From Stenotrophomonas acidaminiphila (GTDB lineage Bacteria; Pseudomonadota; Gammaproteobacteria; Xanthomonadales; Xanthomonadaceae): a stretch of 64,000 nt of DNA. A model generated the notes under the pieces. It was given only the letters and a program-made list of their open reading frames with translations, had not been told where the DNA came from and did not search any database. The stretch is taken from positions 1,224,501 through 1,288,500 of the forward strand of contig CP019797.1 of NCBI GenBank assembly GCA_002951995.1, given 5' to 3'. Below are positions 54,374 through 63,196 of this stretch, in pieces. The position numbers and the translations under genes were made by a program. Numbering within the stretch: position 1 is the first letter of the stretch; each line of letters opens with the position of its first letter.

Positions 54374-55711
54374 GTGGCCCGATCCAGATCCCGCATCGAC
54401 AAGACCCCGTTCCAGACCGACATCCTCGACCTCAGCCATGACGGACGCGGCGTTGCCCGCCGTGAAGGCGAGGGCGGCAAGGTGACCTTCGTGGCCGGTG
54501 CGCTGCCTGGCGAGACGGTGATGGCCGAACAGACCGGCAAGAGCCGCCATTTCGACGAGGCGCGGACCGTGGAGGTGCTCGCGGCCTCGCCGCACCGGGT
54601 GCAGCCCCGCTGCCCGCATTTCGGCGTCTGCGCCGGCTGCGTGCTGCAGCACCTGGACGAGGGCCAGCAGATCGTGGCCAAGCAGCAGGTGCTGATGGAC
54701 AACCTGACCCGCATCGGCCATGTCAGCCCGGGCACGGTGCTGGCGCCGCTGGTCGGCGACAACTGGGGCTACCGGCGCAAGGGCCGGTTCTCGGTGCGCC
54801 GGGTCGAGAAGAAGGACAAGACCCTGGTGGGCTTCCGCGAGCAGGACCCGCGCTTCGTCGCCGACCTGTCGCAGTGCCTGACCGTGATTCCCGAGATCGG
54901 TACCCGGGTCGCGGCACTGTCGGCCTTCATCGAGGGCCTGGACGGCAAGCGCGACATTCCGCAGATCGAGTTCATCGGCGGCGATGCCGCCATCGCCCTG
55001 ACCGTGCGCCACCTGCAGCCGCTGTCCGACGCGGACCGCCAGGCCTGGCAGGCGTTCGGCCAGCAGCATGGCTTCGCCATCTACCTGCAGCCCGGCGGGC
55101 TGGAGTCGGTGCATCCCTTGTGGCCGGCCGACGGCGTGCCGCTGTCCTTCGCGCTGCCGCAGTGGGACGTGGAGCTGGCGTTCCGTCCGCTGGACTTCAT
55201 CCAGGTCAACGCCAAGCTCAACCAGCAGATGATCGCGCATGCGCTGGCGCTGCTGGACGCACAGCCGGACGAGCGCGTGCTCGACCTGTTCTGCGGCCTG
55301 GGCAATTTCACCCTGCCGCTGGCGCGCACCGTGCGCGAGGTAGTGGGCGTGGAGGGCGAGGCCGGGCTGGTGGCGCGGGCAAGGGAAAACGCGCAGCGCA
55401 ACGGGCTGGACAACGCGCAGTTCTTTGCCGCCGACCTCACCCAGGACCAGCGCGCCGCGCCGTGGATGCGGCAGGGCTTCGACAAGCTGCTGCTCGACCC
55501 GCCGCGCTCGGGTGCGATCGACGTGCTGCAGCAGCTGCCGCTCAAGCAGTTCAAGCGCATCGTCTACGTCAGCTGCCACCCCGGTTCGCTGGCGCGTGAT
55601 GCCGGTTACCTGGTCAACGAACAGGGCTTCACCCTGGTCTCGGCCGGCGCGATGGACATGTTCCCGCACACCGCGCACGTGGAAAGCATCGCGGTGTTCG
55701 AGAAAAAATGA
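54374..55711 (+). CDS. rlmD: 23S rRNA (uracil-1939-C5)-methyltransferase RlmD
   Basis: 445 residues. A TRAM domain (FQTDILDLSHDGRGVARREG) is followed by the iron-sulphur cysteines CPHFGVCAGCVLQHL, a SAM-binding domain (DERVLDLFCGLGNFTLPLA), DPPRSG and the catalytic Cys in VYVSCHPGSLARD. It methylates U1939 of 23S rRNA. GTG 54374 was chosen because homologues begin MARxRxRIDxTPFQT; an ATG at 54326 is in frame but overlaps the promoter element. The stop overlaps the first 51-bp repeat. Confidence 0.93.
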   Translation: MARSRSRIDKTPFQTDILDLSHDGRGVARREGEGGKVTFVAGALPGETVMAEQTGKSRHFDEARTVEVLAASPHRVQPRCPHFGVCAGCVLQHLDEGQQIVAKQQVLMDNLTRIGHVSPGTVLAPLVGDNWGYRRKGRFSVRRVEKKDKTLVGFREQDPRFVADLSQCLTVIPEIGTRVAALSAFIEGLDGKRDIPQIEFIGGDAAIALTVRHLQPLSDADRQAWQAFGQQHGFAIYLQPGGLESVHPLWPADGVPLSFALPQWDVELAFRPLDFIQVNAKLNQQMIAHALALLDAQPDERVLDLFCGLGNFTLPLARTVREVVGVEGEAGLVARARENAQRNGLDNAQFFAADLTQDQRAAPWMRQGFDKLLLDPPRSGAIDVLQQLPLKQFKRIVYVSCHPGSLARDAGYLVNEQGFTLVSAGAMDMFPHTAHVESIAVFEKK

Positions 55712-55914
55712 AATCCGCGCACAGGGATGTGCGCTGCTCCTGTGAAGGACTCGCATAAATAAGATCCGCGCACAGGTAGGTGCGCTGCTCCTGCGAAGGA
55801 ATCGCACAAATTAAATCCGCGCACAGGCATGTGCAGCCGCTCCTGCGGGGATTGGCGCCGGTTGAATCCGCGCGCACGGACGTGCGCTGCTTCGGCATCA
55901 ACGAATCGCACGCG
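55711..55914. repeat. Four tandem 51-bp repeats, each with a GCGCAC/GTGCGC hairpin
   Basis: Units start at 55711, 55762, 55813 and 55864, with an exact period of 51 bp. Each opens (A/G)AATCCGCGC-like and has a small hairpin: GCGCAC-AGGGAT-GTGCGC, GCGCAC-AGGTAG-GTGCGC, a degenerate third, and GCGCAC-GGAC-GTGCGC. The words GCTGCTCCTG and GAATCGCAC recur. The first unit starts on the last base of the rlmD stop codon. The repeats decay toward the CYTH gene at 55981. Confidence 0.85.
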
Positions 55915-55980
55915 CAGCGACGCGCGGGTCACGCGGGAACGCGGGGAACGCGCACCAACGAGCGCACCAACGAGGTGGTG

Positions 55981-56484
55981 ATGGGCATCGAGATCGAACG
56001 CAAATTCCTGGTCACCGGCGACGGCTGGCGCGCTGCCGCGCATGCCGTCATCCCGATGGCGCAGGGCTACATCAATGACATGGCGGCGATGGACAGCGGC
56101 GCGCAGAAGGCGTCGGTACGGGTGCGCATCCAGGGCGATGCGGCGTACCTGAACATCAAATCGCGCGAGCTGGGCCATACCCGCCAGGAGTTCGACTACC
56201 CGGTGCCGGTGGAGGAGGCCCGCGAACTGCTGGCGCTGTGCGTCGGTGGCCTGGTCGACAAGCGCCGCCACCTGGTCAGGCACGCCGGCCTGCTGTGGGA
56301 AGTGGACGAGTTCCTCGGCGACAACGCCGGGCTGGTGGTGGCCGAGGTGGAGCTGGAAAGCGCCGACCAGCCATTCGACAAGCCGGACTGGGCCGGTGCC
56401 GAAGTGACCGACGCGCCGCGCTACTACAATCTCGCCCTGGCCTCGCACCCCTACACCCGTTGGAGCGCCGCCGAGCGCGGCTGA
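55981..56484 (+). CDS. CYTH domain protein (triphosphate tunnel metalloenzyme family)
   Basis: 167 residues. The start MGIEIERKFLV carries the ExExK motif; later VRVRIQGDAAYLNIKSRE, VVAEVELES and RRHLVRH provide the tunnel charges of the CYTH fold. Bacterial members cleave inorganic tripolyphosphate or thiamine triphosphate, and a few make cAMP. The short single-domain form (without a CHAD domain) points to triphosphatase. The start at 55981 is set by the motif. Confidence 0.85.
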   Translation: MGIEIERKFLVTGDGWRAAAHAVIPMAQGYINDMAAMDSGAQKASVRVRIQGDAAYLNIKSRELGHTRQEFDYPVPVEEARELLALCVGGLVDKRRHLVRHAGLLWEVDEFLGDNAGLVVAEVELESADQPFDKPDWAGAEVTDAPRYYNLALASHPYTRWSAAERG

Positions 56485-56511
56485 GCCCCCGGGAGAACAG
56501 AAGGAACCCCC

Positions 56512-57207
56512 ATGCGCATCGACATCTGGTCCGACGTGGTCTGCCCCTGGTGCTGGATCGGCAAGCACCGCTTCCAGCGCGCGCTGGCGCTGATGGGCGA
56601 CAAGGCGCCGCCGGTGGAGGTGCGCTGGCATCCGTTCCTGCTCGACCCCGGCGCCGACGCCACGCCGGTACCGCTGCGCGAGGCCTACGCGGCCAAGTTC
56701 GGTGGCGCCGAGCGTACCGCGCAGATGCTGGCGCAGACCCAGTCCACCGCCCGCGCCGAAGGCCTGCCGATGGATTTCGACCGCGGCCAGGTCCGGGTGA
56801 CCACGCTGCCGGCGCACCGCCTGCTGTGGCTGGCCGGGCGCGAGGGCGTGCAGGACGCGGTCGGCGAGGCGCTGTTCCGCGCCCATTTCGAGCAGGGCCG
56901 CAACCTGGCCGACCCGCAGGTGCTGGCGGAGGCCGCGGCCGCCGGCGGCATTCCGGCCGCGCGCGTCGAGGCCCTGCTGGCCTCGGACGAAGGCCTGGCC
57001 GAGGTCTGTGCCGGGCTGGGACAGGCGCAGGCGCTGGGCATTCAGTCGGTGCCGACCTTCGTCATCAACGGCCGCTACGCGGTGCAGGGCGCGCAACCGC
57101 CGGAGGTGTTCATGCAGGTGCTGGAGAAGGTGGCCGCCGAGCTGGCGCCGGCGCCGGTGGCCGGGAACCATGAACCGGGCTGCGGCGCGGACGGCTGCAG
57201 CGTCTGA
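56512..57207 (+). CDS. DsbA family oxidoreductase (FrnE-like)
   Basis: 231 residues, no signal peptide, so cytoplasmic. The thioredoxin fold starts at once with IDIWSDVVCPWCWIGKHRF; CPWC is the FrnE-type active site. VPTFVINGRYAVQGAQPPE supplies the cis-Pro and the typical C-terminal helix. Members act as disulfide oxidoreductases or isomerases in the cytoplasm. A cysteine pair near the end (CGADGC) could bind metal or act as a second redox site. Confidence 0.88.
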   Translation: MRIDIWSDVVCPWCWIGKHRFQRALALMGDKAPPVEVRWHPFLLDPGADATPVPLREAYAAKFGGAERTAQMLAQTQSTARAEGLPMDFDRGQVRVTTLPAHRLLWLAGREGVQDAVGEALFRAHFEQGRNLADPQVLAEAAAAGGIPAARVEALLASDEGLAEVCAGLGQAQALGIQSVPTFVINGRYAVQGAQPPEVFMQVLEKVAAELAPAPVAGNHEPGCGADGCSV

Positions 57208-57222
57208 CGCGGCGGGCGCCAT

Positions 57223-57232
57223 CTGCGACAAT
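57223..57232 (+). promoter_or_regulatory. Extended -10 promoter element for nagZ
   Basis: TGCGACAAT lies about 30 nt before the nagZ start, in the 13-mer ATCTGCGACAATG (57221-57233) that is identical to the one before rlmD. Confidence 0.45.
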
Positions 57233-57261
57233 GCCGGGCTTGGCCGTATGGGAATCCGCAC

Positions 57262-58269
57262 ATGCTTCTGATTGGCGTCGCCGGCACCACACTGACCGCG
57301 CGGGAACGCGACTGGCTGCAGCATGACGCCGTGGCCGGCGTGGTGCTGTTCAAGCGCAATTTCGCTTCGCGCGACCAGGTGGTCGAGCTGACCGCTGCGA
57401 TCCGTGCCGCCACCGCGCGTCCGCTGCTGGTGGCGGTGGACCAGGAAGGCGGCCGCGTGCAGCGCTTCCACGCCGGCTTCACCGAACTGCCGCCGCTGGA
57501 CGGCTTCGGCCGGCTGCACGCCACCGACCCGGACGCCGCGCTGGCGCTGGCCGAGCAGCATGCCTGGCTGATGGCCAGCGAAATCCGCGCGACCGGGCTG
57601 GACCTGAGCTTCGCCCCAGTGGTGGACCTGGGGCGCGGCAACCTGGCCATCGGCAACCGCGCCTTCGCCGGGGACCCGCAGGTCGTGGCGGCGCTGGCCC
57701 AGGCCTATGTGCGCGGCATGCACGCGGCCGGCATGGCCGCCACGCTCAAGCACTTCCCGGGCCACGGCACGGTGCGCGAGGACACCCACCACGACACCGC
57801 CATCGACCCGCGCCCGCTGCACGCGCTGGAAGCGGAGGATCTGCTACCGTTCCGCGCCGGCATCGACGCCGGCGCCGATGCGGTGATGATGGCTCACGTC
57901 ATCTACCCGCAGGTGGCGCCGGAACCGGCCGGCTACTCGCCGCGCTGGATCAACCAGATCCTGCGCGGGCAGATGGGCTTCCGCGGCGTGGTGTTCTCCG
58001 ACGACATCGGCATGGCGGCCTCGTCCGCCGCCGGTGGGGTCAAGGCCCGGGTCGAAGCCCACCTGGATGCCGGCTGCGACGTGGTGCTGGTCTGCCACCC
58101 GGAGCTGGTCGAAGAATCGCTGCAGGCCGTGGCCGGCCGCAGCCTCAACACCGCCGCGCTGCTGGGCCTGATCGCCCACGGTGCCATGGGCTGGGGCGGC
58201 CTGCTGGCCGATGCCCGCCACGGCGATACCCGAACCCGTCTGCTCGAAACTCTTGGAAGAACCGCCTGA
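57262..58269 (+). CDS. nagZ: Beta-N-acetylhexosaminidase NagZ (GH3)
   Basis: 335 residues, cytoplasmic. NagZ removes N-acetylglucosamine from anhydromuropeptides during peptidoglycan recycling. GH3 motifs: VAVDQEGGRVQRF, FAPVVDLGRG, the mobile loop KHFPGHGTVREDTHHDT with the acid/base His-Asp dyad, and the nucleophile Asp in VVFSDDIGM. The ORF begins MLLIGVAG, as in other NagZ proteins. The stop overlaps the hpt start (TGATG). Confidence 0.95.
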   Translation: MLLIGVAGTTLTARERDWLQHDAVAGVVLFKRNFASRDQVVELTAAIRAATARPLLVAVDQEGGRVQRFHAGFTELPPLDGFGRLHATDPDAALALAEQHAWLMASEIRATGLDLSFAPVVDLGRGNLAIGNRAFAGDPQVVAALAQAYVRGMHAAGMAATLKHFPGHGTVREDTHHDTAIDPRPLHALEAEDLLPFRAGIDAGADAVMMAHVIYPQVAPEPAGYSPRWINQILRGQMGFRGVVFSDDIGMAASSAAGGVKARVEAHLDAGCDVVLVCHPELVEESLQAVAGRSLNTAALLGLIAHGAMGWGGLLADARHGDTRTRLLETLGRTA

Positions 58270-58820
58270 TGTCCAAACTCACTCTTGCACAAGCCGTGGC
58301 CCAGGCCGACCTGCTGGTCGATCGTCCCGCCATCGACCAGGCCATCGCCGGCATCGCCGACGCCATCGCGCGCGATTACAAGGGCGAGGTGCCGGTGTTC
58401 CTGTCGATCATGAATGGCGCGCTGCCGTTCGCCGGCCAGCTTGCGCTGGAACTGGGCGCGCGCGGCCAGGATGCGCAGTTCGACTACATGCAGGCCTCGC
58501 GCTACCACGGCGAGAGCGGTGGCGAGCTGGTCTGGAAGCACCGCCCGGTATCCTCGCTGTTCGGCCGCCGCGTGCTGCTGGTGGATGACATCCTCGATGA
58601 GGGGTTCACCCTGCAGGGCGTGCGCGACTGGTGCCTGGAACAGGGCGCCACCGATGTCCGCATCGCGGTGCTGACGGTCAAGAAGCACGACCGCTGCCTG
58701 GACGGCGTCAAGGCCGACTACGCGGGCATCGAGCTGCCGGACCGCTTCGTCTTCGGCTTCGGCATGGACGTGAGCGAATCGCTGCGCTCGCTGCCGGCGA
58801 TCTACGCGATGAAGCAGTAG
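58269..58820 (+). CDS. hpt: Hypoxanthine-guanine phosphoribosyltransferase
   Basis: 183 residues. The PRPP-binding signature is VLLVDDILDEGFTLQ, and SIMNGALPFAGQLAL is the pyrophosphate loop. KKHDR and DRFVFGFGMD complete the purine-binding site. It salvages hypoxanthine and guanine to IMP and GMP. The ATG shares a base with the nagZ stop. The next gene releases hypoxanthine from methylthioinosine, so the two form a salvage route. Confidence 0.92.
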   Translation: MSKLTLAQAVAQADLLVDRPAIDQAIAGIADAIARDYKGEVPVFLSIMNGALPFAGQLALELGARGQDAQFDYMQASRYHGESGGELVWKHRPVSSLFGRRVLLVDDILDEGFTLQGVRDWCLEQGATDVRIAVLTVKKHDRCLDGVKADYAGIELPDRFVFGFGMDVSESLRSLPAIYAMKQ

Positions 58821-59007
58821 CGGCCGGGTAGCCGGTCCGCGCGATCGCGCTGCCGCCTTCCGCGCAACGCGCGCCGACCCGGAGCGGCCGGGGTGCGGGC
58901 GGTGTCCCGGGCCGCGGCGCGCTGGTGGGCGCCGGCGCGCGGCCGCTACGATGACGCGGCCACGCCCCGTGTCGCCCCCGACTGCGAACAGAAACCAGGA
59001 AACCACG

Positions 59008-59754
59008 ATGGACGATATCGCACTGGCCGTGATCGGCGGCACCGGTGTCTACAAGCTCGCCGCGCTGGACGATGTCCAGGCCCATGAAGTCCCGACCCGC
59101 TACGGTGCGCCGTCGGGCCCGGTGCGGGTCGGACGGCTGGATGGCCGTCGGGTGGCGTTCCTCGCCCGCCATGGCGAAGGGCATTCGATCCCGCCGCACA
59201 AGGTCAACTACCGCGCCAACCTGGCCGCGTTGAAGCAGCTGGGCGCCACCCGCGTGCTCGCCCTGAACACGGTCGGCGGCATCACCGGCGATTTCGGTCC
59301 GCGCGTGCTGGCCTGCCCGGACCAGCTGATCGACTACACCTGGGGCCGCGTTTCCACGCTGTGCGAGGAGGAGGGCAGCGAGGTGCTGCACGTGGATTTC
59401 GGCCATCCCTATACGCCTGCGCTGCGCGCGCAGGTGCTGGCCGCGGCACGTGCGCGCGGCGTCGCGGTGCATGACGGCGGCTGCTATGGCGCCACCCAGG
59501 GCCCGCGCCTGGAGACCATCGCCGAAATCGCGCGGATGCGCCGCGACGGCTGCGACCTGGTCGGCATGACCGGCATGCCCGAGGCCGGGCTGGCACGCGA
59601 GCTGGGGCTGGATTACGCCTGCCTGGCCATCGTCGCCAACTGGGCGGCGGGCTGCGGTGACGCGGCCGAGATCACCATGGAAGAAGTACTGGCCAACGTC
59701 GCCGCCGCCTCGGCTGGGCTGCCCGCGCTGGTGGGGGAGCTGGCCCGGGGGTGA
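59008..59754 (+). CDS. S-methyl-5'-thioinosine phosphorylase (MTAP/PNP family)
   Basis: 248 residues. The N-terminal GGTGVYK loop, ARHGEGHSIPPHKVNYRAN (phosphate site), LNTVGGI, and TQGPRLETIAEIARMRRDG with VGMTGMPEAGLARELG are motifs of the MTAP/PNP-2 family. In Pseudomonas the neighbour of nagZ-hpt (PA3004) splits S-methyl-5'-thioinosine to hypoxanthine and methylthioribose-1-phosphate, and gene order suggests the same here. A -10-like TACGAT lies at 58947-58952. AGGAAA precedes the ATG. Confidence 0.85.
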   Translation: MDDIALAVIGGTGVYKLAALDDVQAHEVPTRYGAPSGPVRVGRLDGRRVAFLARHGEGHSIPPHKVNYRANLAALKQLGATRVLALNTVGGITGDFGPRVLACPDQLIDYTWGRVSTLCEEEGSEVLHVDFGHPYTPALRAQVLAAARARGVAVHDGGCYGATQGPRLETIAEIARMRRDGCDLVGMTGMPEAGLARELGLDYACLAIVANWAAGCGDAAEITMEEVLANVAAASAGLPALVGELARG

Positions 59755-59783
59755 TTGTCATCGCGGCCCAAGCTTTGCATACT
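59755..59783 (+). promoter_or_regulatory. Sigma-70 promoter of the cold-shock gene
   Basis: TTGTCA (59755-59760), 17 bp, CATACT (59778-59783). The transcript would begin near 59790, giving an untranslated leader of about 55 nt. It starts directly after the MTIP stop. Confidence 0.6.
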
Positions 59784-59844
59784 CCGCGAGCGCGCTTCAT
59801 TCAGCGTGCATCAATCCATTCATCGAACAAGGTCTCGCATCACC

Positions 59845-60051
59845 ATGCCGAACGGTACCGTCAAGTGGTTCAACGACGCCAAGGGATTTGGCTTCATCTC
59901 ACCGGAGGACGGCAGCGCCGATGTCTTCGCGCACTTCTCCGCGATCAATTCCAAGGGTTTCCGCAGCCTGCAGGAAGGACAGCGCGTCAGCTATGACGTG
60001 ACCCAGGGCCCGAAGGGCGCCCAGGCTTCCAATATCACGCCGGTCGAGTGA
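59845..60051 (+). CDS. cspA: Cold-shock domain protein (CspA family)
   Basis: 68 residues, one OB-fold domain. RNP1 is KGFGFI, RNP2 is DVFAHFS, and [12 protein letters not shown] is the family start. It binds single-stranded RNA or DNA and melts mRNA structure. It has its own promoter and a strong terminator, so it is monocistronic. Confidence 0.96.
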   Translation: MPNGTVKWFNDAKGFGFISPEDGSADVFAHFSAINSKGFRSLQEGQRVSYDVTQGPKGAQASNITPVE

Positions 60052-60070
60052 TCCACTCGGCTGTGCCGGA

Positions 60071-60099
60071 AAAACCCGCCGAGGCGGGGTTTTTTTTTA
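60071..60099 (+). terminator. Rho-independent terminator of the cold-shock gene
   Basis: CCCGCC-GA-GGCGGG followed by a run of nine T (60090-60098); the upstream A-run extends the stem. It begins 20 bp after the stop and is one of only two intrinsic terminators with a real T-run in the window. Confidence 0.92.
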
Positions 60100-60122
60100 G
60101 CCGGCCGCCTCCGGGAAACGCA

Positions 60123-61352
60123 ATGAACAGGTCATTGGATATCGCCATCGTCGGTTACGGCACCGCCGGCCAGTCGCTGGCCGTGCTGCTGTCGCGCGAC
60201 GGCCACCGCGTGCAGGTATTCGAACGCGCGCCGCGGCCCGGGCCGGTGGGCGCCGGCTTCCTGCTGCAGCCCAGCGGGCTGCAGGTGCTGTGGCGGATGG
60301 GCCTGTTGCCGCAGGTGCTGGCCCATGGCGCGGCGGTACGCCGCCTGTACGGCGAGACCTCGTGCGGGCGCGCGGTGATGGACATGCGCTATGCCGGGCT
60401 GGATGCGCGCCTGCACGGGGTGGGCATGCAGCGCGGGGCGCTGTTCTCGCTGCTGGACGCGGCGTGGGAGCCTGGCGACGCACTGCACGTGGACTGCTGC
60501 ATCGGCGCCATCGACGACGGCCTGCGCCGGGTACGCGACCAGCACGGGCAGTGGCACGGCCCCTTCGACCTGGTGGTCGCCACCGACGGCGCGGCGTCGG
60601 CGTTGCGCGCGCAGGTGCGGGGCACGCGGCTGGACCGCCCGTACCCGTGGGGCGCGCTGTGGTGCCTGCTGCCGGCCGGCGACTGGCCGTTCGTCGACGA
60701 ACTGCGGCAGCGCTACGTGGCCGCGCGGCGGATGATCGGCCTGTTGCCGGTGGGCACGCGCCCCGGCGACGCGGTGCCGCGGCTGAGCTTCTTCTGGAGC
60801 CTGCCGGGCGATGGCTTCGAGGCCTGGGAGCGGGCCGGGCTCGCGCCTTGGCTCGACGAGATCGCGCAGCTGTGGCCGGAGGCACGGCTGCGGATGCAGG
60901 ACATCGGCATGCCGTCGCAGCTGGCGCGGGCCAGCTACCGCGACGCGGTGCTGGACCGCTGGTACCGCGGCCGCCTGGTGCTGGCCGGCGACGCCGCGCA
61001 TTCGATGAGCCCGCAGCTCGGGCAGGGCGTGAACATGGCGCTGCTCGACGCCCTGGCCCTGCGCGACGCACTGCGCGGGCAGCCCGACCTCGATGCGGCA
61101 TTGGCGCATTACCAGGCAACCCGCCAGGCGCATGTGCGCCTGTACCAGTTCTGGAGCCGCTGGCTGACGCCGCTGTTCCAGTCCGACCGCGACTGGATCG
61201 CGCATGCGCGCGATCTCCTGTTCGGGCCGCTGGGGCGCATGCCGGGCGGGCGCGGGCACATGCTGCGCGTGCTCAGCGGCACCCAGCAGGGGGTGTTCGG
61301 CACGTTGCCGCTGGCGCCCGGGTTCGTAAAGGCGCTGGCCGCCGGCGGCTGA
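60123..61352 (+). CDS. FAD-dependent monooxygenase (PHBH fold)
   Basis: 409 residues. The FAD-binding N-terminus is IAIVGYGTAGQSLAVLLSRDG (GxGxxG), the DG motif is in VVATDGAASALR, and the second FAD motif is LVLAGDAAHSMSPQLGQG with VNMALLDALAL. These are group A flavoprotein hydroxylases that add oxygen to aromatic substrates using NAD(P)H. The substrate is unknown. ATG 60123 starts just after the csp terminator. Confidence 0.85.
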   Translation: MNRSLDIAIVGYGTAGQSLAVLLSRDGHRVQVFERAPRPGPVGAGFLLQPSGLQVLWRMGLLPQVLAHGAAVRRLYGETSCGRAVMDMRYAGLDARLHGVGMQRGALFSLLDAAWEPGDALHVDCCIGAIDDGLRRVRDQHGQWHGPFDLVVATDGAASALRAQVRGTRLDRPYPWGALWCLLPAGDWPFVDELRQRYVAARRMIGLLPVGTRPGDAVPRLSFFWSLPGDGFEAWERAGLAPWLDEIAQLWPEARLRMQDIGMPSQLARASYRDAVLDRWYRGRLVLAGDAAHSMSPQLGQGVNMALLDALALRDALRGQPDLDAALAHYQATRQAHVRLYQFWSRWLTPLFQSDRDWIAHARDLLFGPLGRMPGGRGHMLRVLSGTQQGVFGTLPLAPGFVKALAAGG

Positions 61353-61432
61353 GCCGGCCGCCCCGGCGCCGCACGGCGCGGTCCCGGCGTGCGGCAGAAT
61401 GGACGGCATCCTCCCGTGCGCAGGGGCCGGCC

Positions 61433-63076
61433 ATGAACACCGAAGCAGCGCCGTTCGAAACCCACGTGGTATTCAACCAGCCGCCGCCGTTTCCCGAATG
61501 CAACCTGTGGCGCGACGACCGGGTGCTGCGCGAGGCGGTCGCACGCGAAGGCGGCGGCGCGTTCGCCACGGCGCTGGACGACTACGGCGCGCTGGCTGGC
61601 GGCGAACTGTACCGGCTCGGCTTCGACGCCAACCGCAACCGGCCGCTGCTGCGCACCCATGACGCGCAGGGCCAGCGCATCGACGCCGTGGATTTCCACC
61701 CCGCCTGGCACCGCTTGATGGACGCGGCCAAGGCGCACGGCGTGGCCGGGCTGTCGTGGCGGCAGCCGCAACCGGGCGCGCACGTCGCGCGCGCCGCGTT
61801 GAGCTTCCTGCACCACCAGGCGGAGGCGGGCAGCAGCTGCCCGTTGACCATGACCCATGCCGCGGTGCCGGTGCTGCGCCGCGAACCGGCGCTGGCCGAG
61901 TGGGCGGCCAAAGCCGCCGCGCCGCACTACGACCCGCGCGACCTGCCCATCGCGCAAAAGCCCGGCATCACCGTAGGCATGGGCATGACCGAGAAGCAGG
62001 GCGGCTCGGACGTGCGCAGCAACCGCACCTGCGCGACGCCGCTGGCCGGCGAGGGCGAGTACTCGCTGGTCGGGCACAAGTGGTTCCTGTCCGCGCCCAT
62101 GTCCGACGGCTGGCTGGTGCTGGCGCAGGCGCCGGGCGGATTGAGCTGCTTGCTGATGCCGCGGCGCCTGCCCGACGGTGCGCGCAACGGCTTCCGGCTG
62201 ATGCGGCTGAAGGACAAGCTCGGCGACTGGGCCAACGCCTCGAGCGAGGTCGAGTTCTGCGGCGCGTGGGCAAGGCGCATCGGCGCCGAAGGGCGCGGCG
62301 TGGCGACCATCATCGAGATGGTGATGCTGACGCGGCTGGACTGCATGCTCGGCGCGGCCGCGGAAATGCGCATGGCGCTGGCCCAGGCGCTGCACCATGC
62401 ACGGCACCGCCGCGCCTTCGGCCGGCGCCTGGTCGAGCAGCCGCTGATGGCCAACGTGCTGGCCGACCTGGCGCTGGAATCGGAGGCCTCCACCGCACTG
62501 GCGCTGCGGGTCGCGCGCGCGGTGGATGCGGCCGCGCGCGACCCCGCCGAAGCGGCGTTCGCGCGCGTCGCCACGGCCCTCGGCAAATTCTGGGTCTGCC
62601 GGCGCGTGGCGGGCTTCGTCAACGAGGCGCAGGAGTGCCTGGGCGGTGCAGGCTACATCGAGGAGTCGATGCTGCCGCGGCTGTACCGGCAGGCGCCGCT
62701 CAATTCGATCTGGGAAGGCAGCGGCAACGTGCAATGCCTGGACGTGCTGCGCGCGCTGTCGCGCGAGCCGCAGTCGCGGCAGGCGCTGCTGCGCGAACTG
62801 GAGCAGGCGCGTGGGCGCGAGGCGGCCTACGACGCGGCGCTGGAGGCCTTGCCGCCCTTGCTGGACGGGGCAACGGTGGCCGAAGCCGCGGCACGGCACG
62901 TGGCCGCTTCGCTGGCGCTGCTGCTGCAGGCGGCCACGCTGCTGCGGGGCGGCAGCCCGGTGGCGGGCCTGTTCGTGGCCGCGCGGCTGGCGGCGCCGCT
63001 GCCGCCAGCCTACGGCATGCTGGAGGCGTCGGTGGCGTTCGCGGACATCCTGGAGCGGGCCGTGCCGGCACCCTGA
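61433..63076 (+). CDS. AidB-like acyl-CoA dehydrogenase family protein
   Basis: 547 residues, the length of AidB. The start FETHVVFNQPPPFPECNLW and AGSSCPLTMTHAAVPVLR, ITVGMGMTEKQGGSDVRSN, HKWFLSAPMSDGWLVLAQ and NEAQECLGGAGYIEESMLPR match AidB from E. coli. AidB is a flavoprotein of the Ada alkylation response that binds DNA and is thought to guard it from alkylating agents. No ada or alkB gene is nearby. A -10-like CAGAAT lies at 61395-61400. The monooxygenase gene is 80 bp upstream, so the two may be co-transcribed. Confidence 0.9.
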   Translation: MNTEAAPFETHVVFNQPPPFPECNLWRDDRVLREAVAREGGGAFATALDDYGALAGGELYRLGFDANRNRPLLRTHDAQGQRIDAVDFHPAWHRLMDAAKAHGVAGLSWRQPQPGAHVARAALSFLHHQAEAGSSCPLTMTHAAVPVLRREPALAEWAAKAAAPHYDPRDLPIAQKPGITVGMGMTEKQGGSDVRSNRTCATPLAGEGEYSLVGHKWFLSAPMSDGWLVLAQAPGGLSCLLMPRRLPDGARNGFRLMRLKDKLGDWANASSEVEFCGAWARRIGAEGRGVATIIEMVMLTRLDCMLGAAAEMRMALAQALHHARHRRAFGRRLVEQPLMANVLADLALESEASTALALRVARAVDAAARDPAEAAFARVATALGKFWVCRRVAGFVNEAQECLGGAGYIEESMLPRLYRQAPLNSIWEGSGNVQCLDVLRALSREPQSRQALLRELEQARGREAAYDAALEALPPLLDGATVAEAAARHVAASLALLLQAATLLRGGSPVAGLFVAARLAAPLPPAYGMLEASVAFADILERAVPAP

Positions 63077-63148
63077 GCGCGCTGGCCTCGGCAACCGGCA
63101 CCCGCGGCGCCGGACAGATCGCTGGACGGCGTCGCCGCCGTCGCAGGG

Positions 63149-63183
63149 ATCGCGCAGCCGCCCGCCGGGGACGGCTGCGCGAT
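63149..63183. terminator. Bidirectional terminator between the AidB-like gene and the alanine-rich lipoprotein
   Basis: A perfect 12-bp stem, ATCGCGCAGCCG / CGGCTGCGCGAT, with an 11-nt loop lies between convergent stops (63076 and 63197). No T-run. Confidence 0.65.
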
Positions 63184-63196
63184 GGGGTGGGGACGA

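Noticed and set aside
55711..55914. The 51-bp repeats as a CRISPR array, an attC cassette or a 17-residue protein repeat on the minus strand
   Set aside because: There are no unique spacers, no cas or integrase genes, and no start signal for the minus-strand frame, which runs inside rlmD and the CYTH gene.
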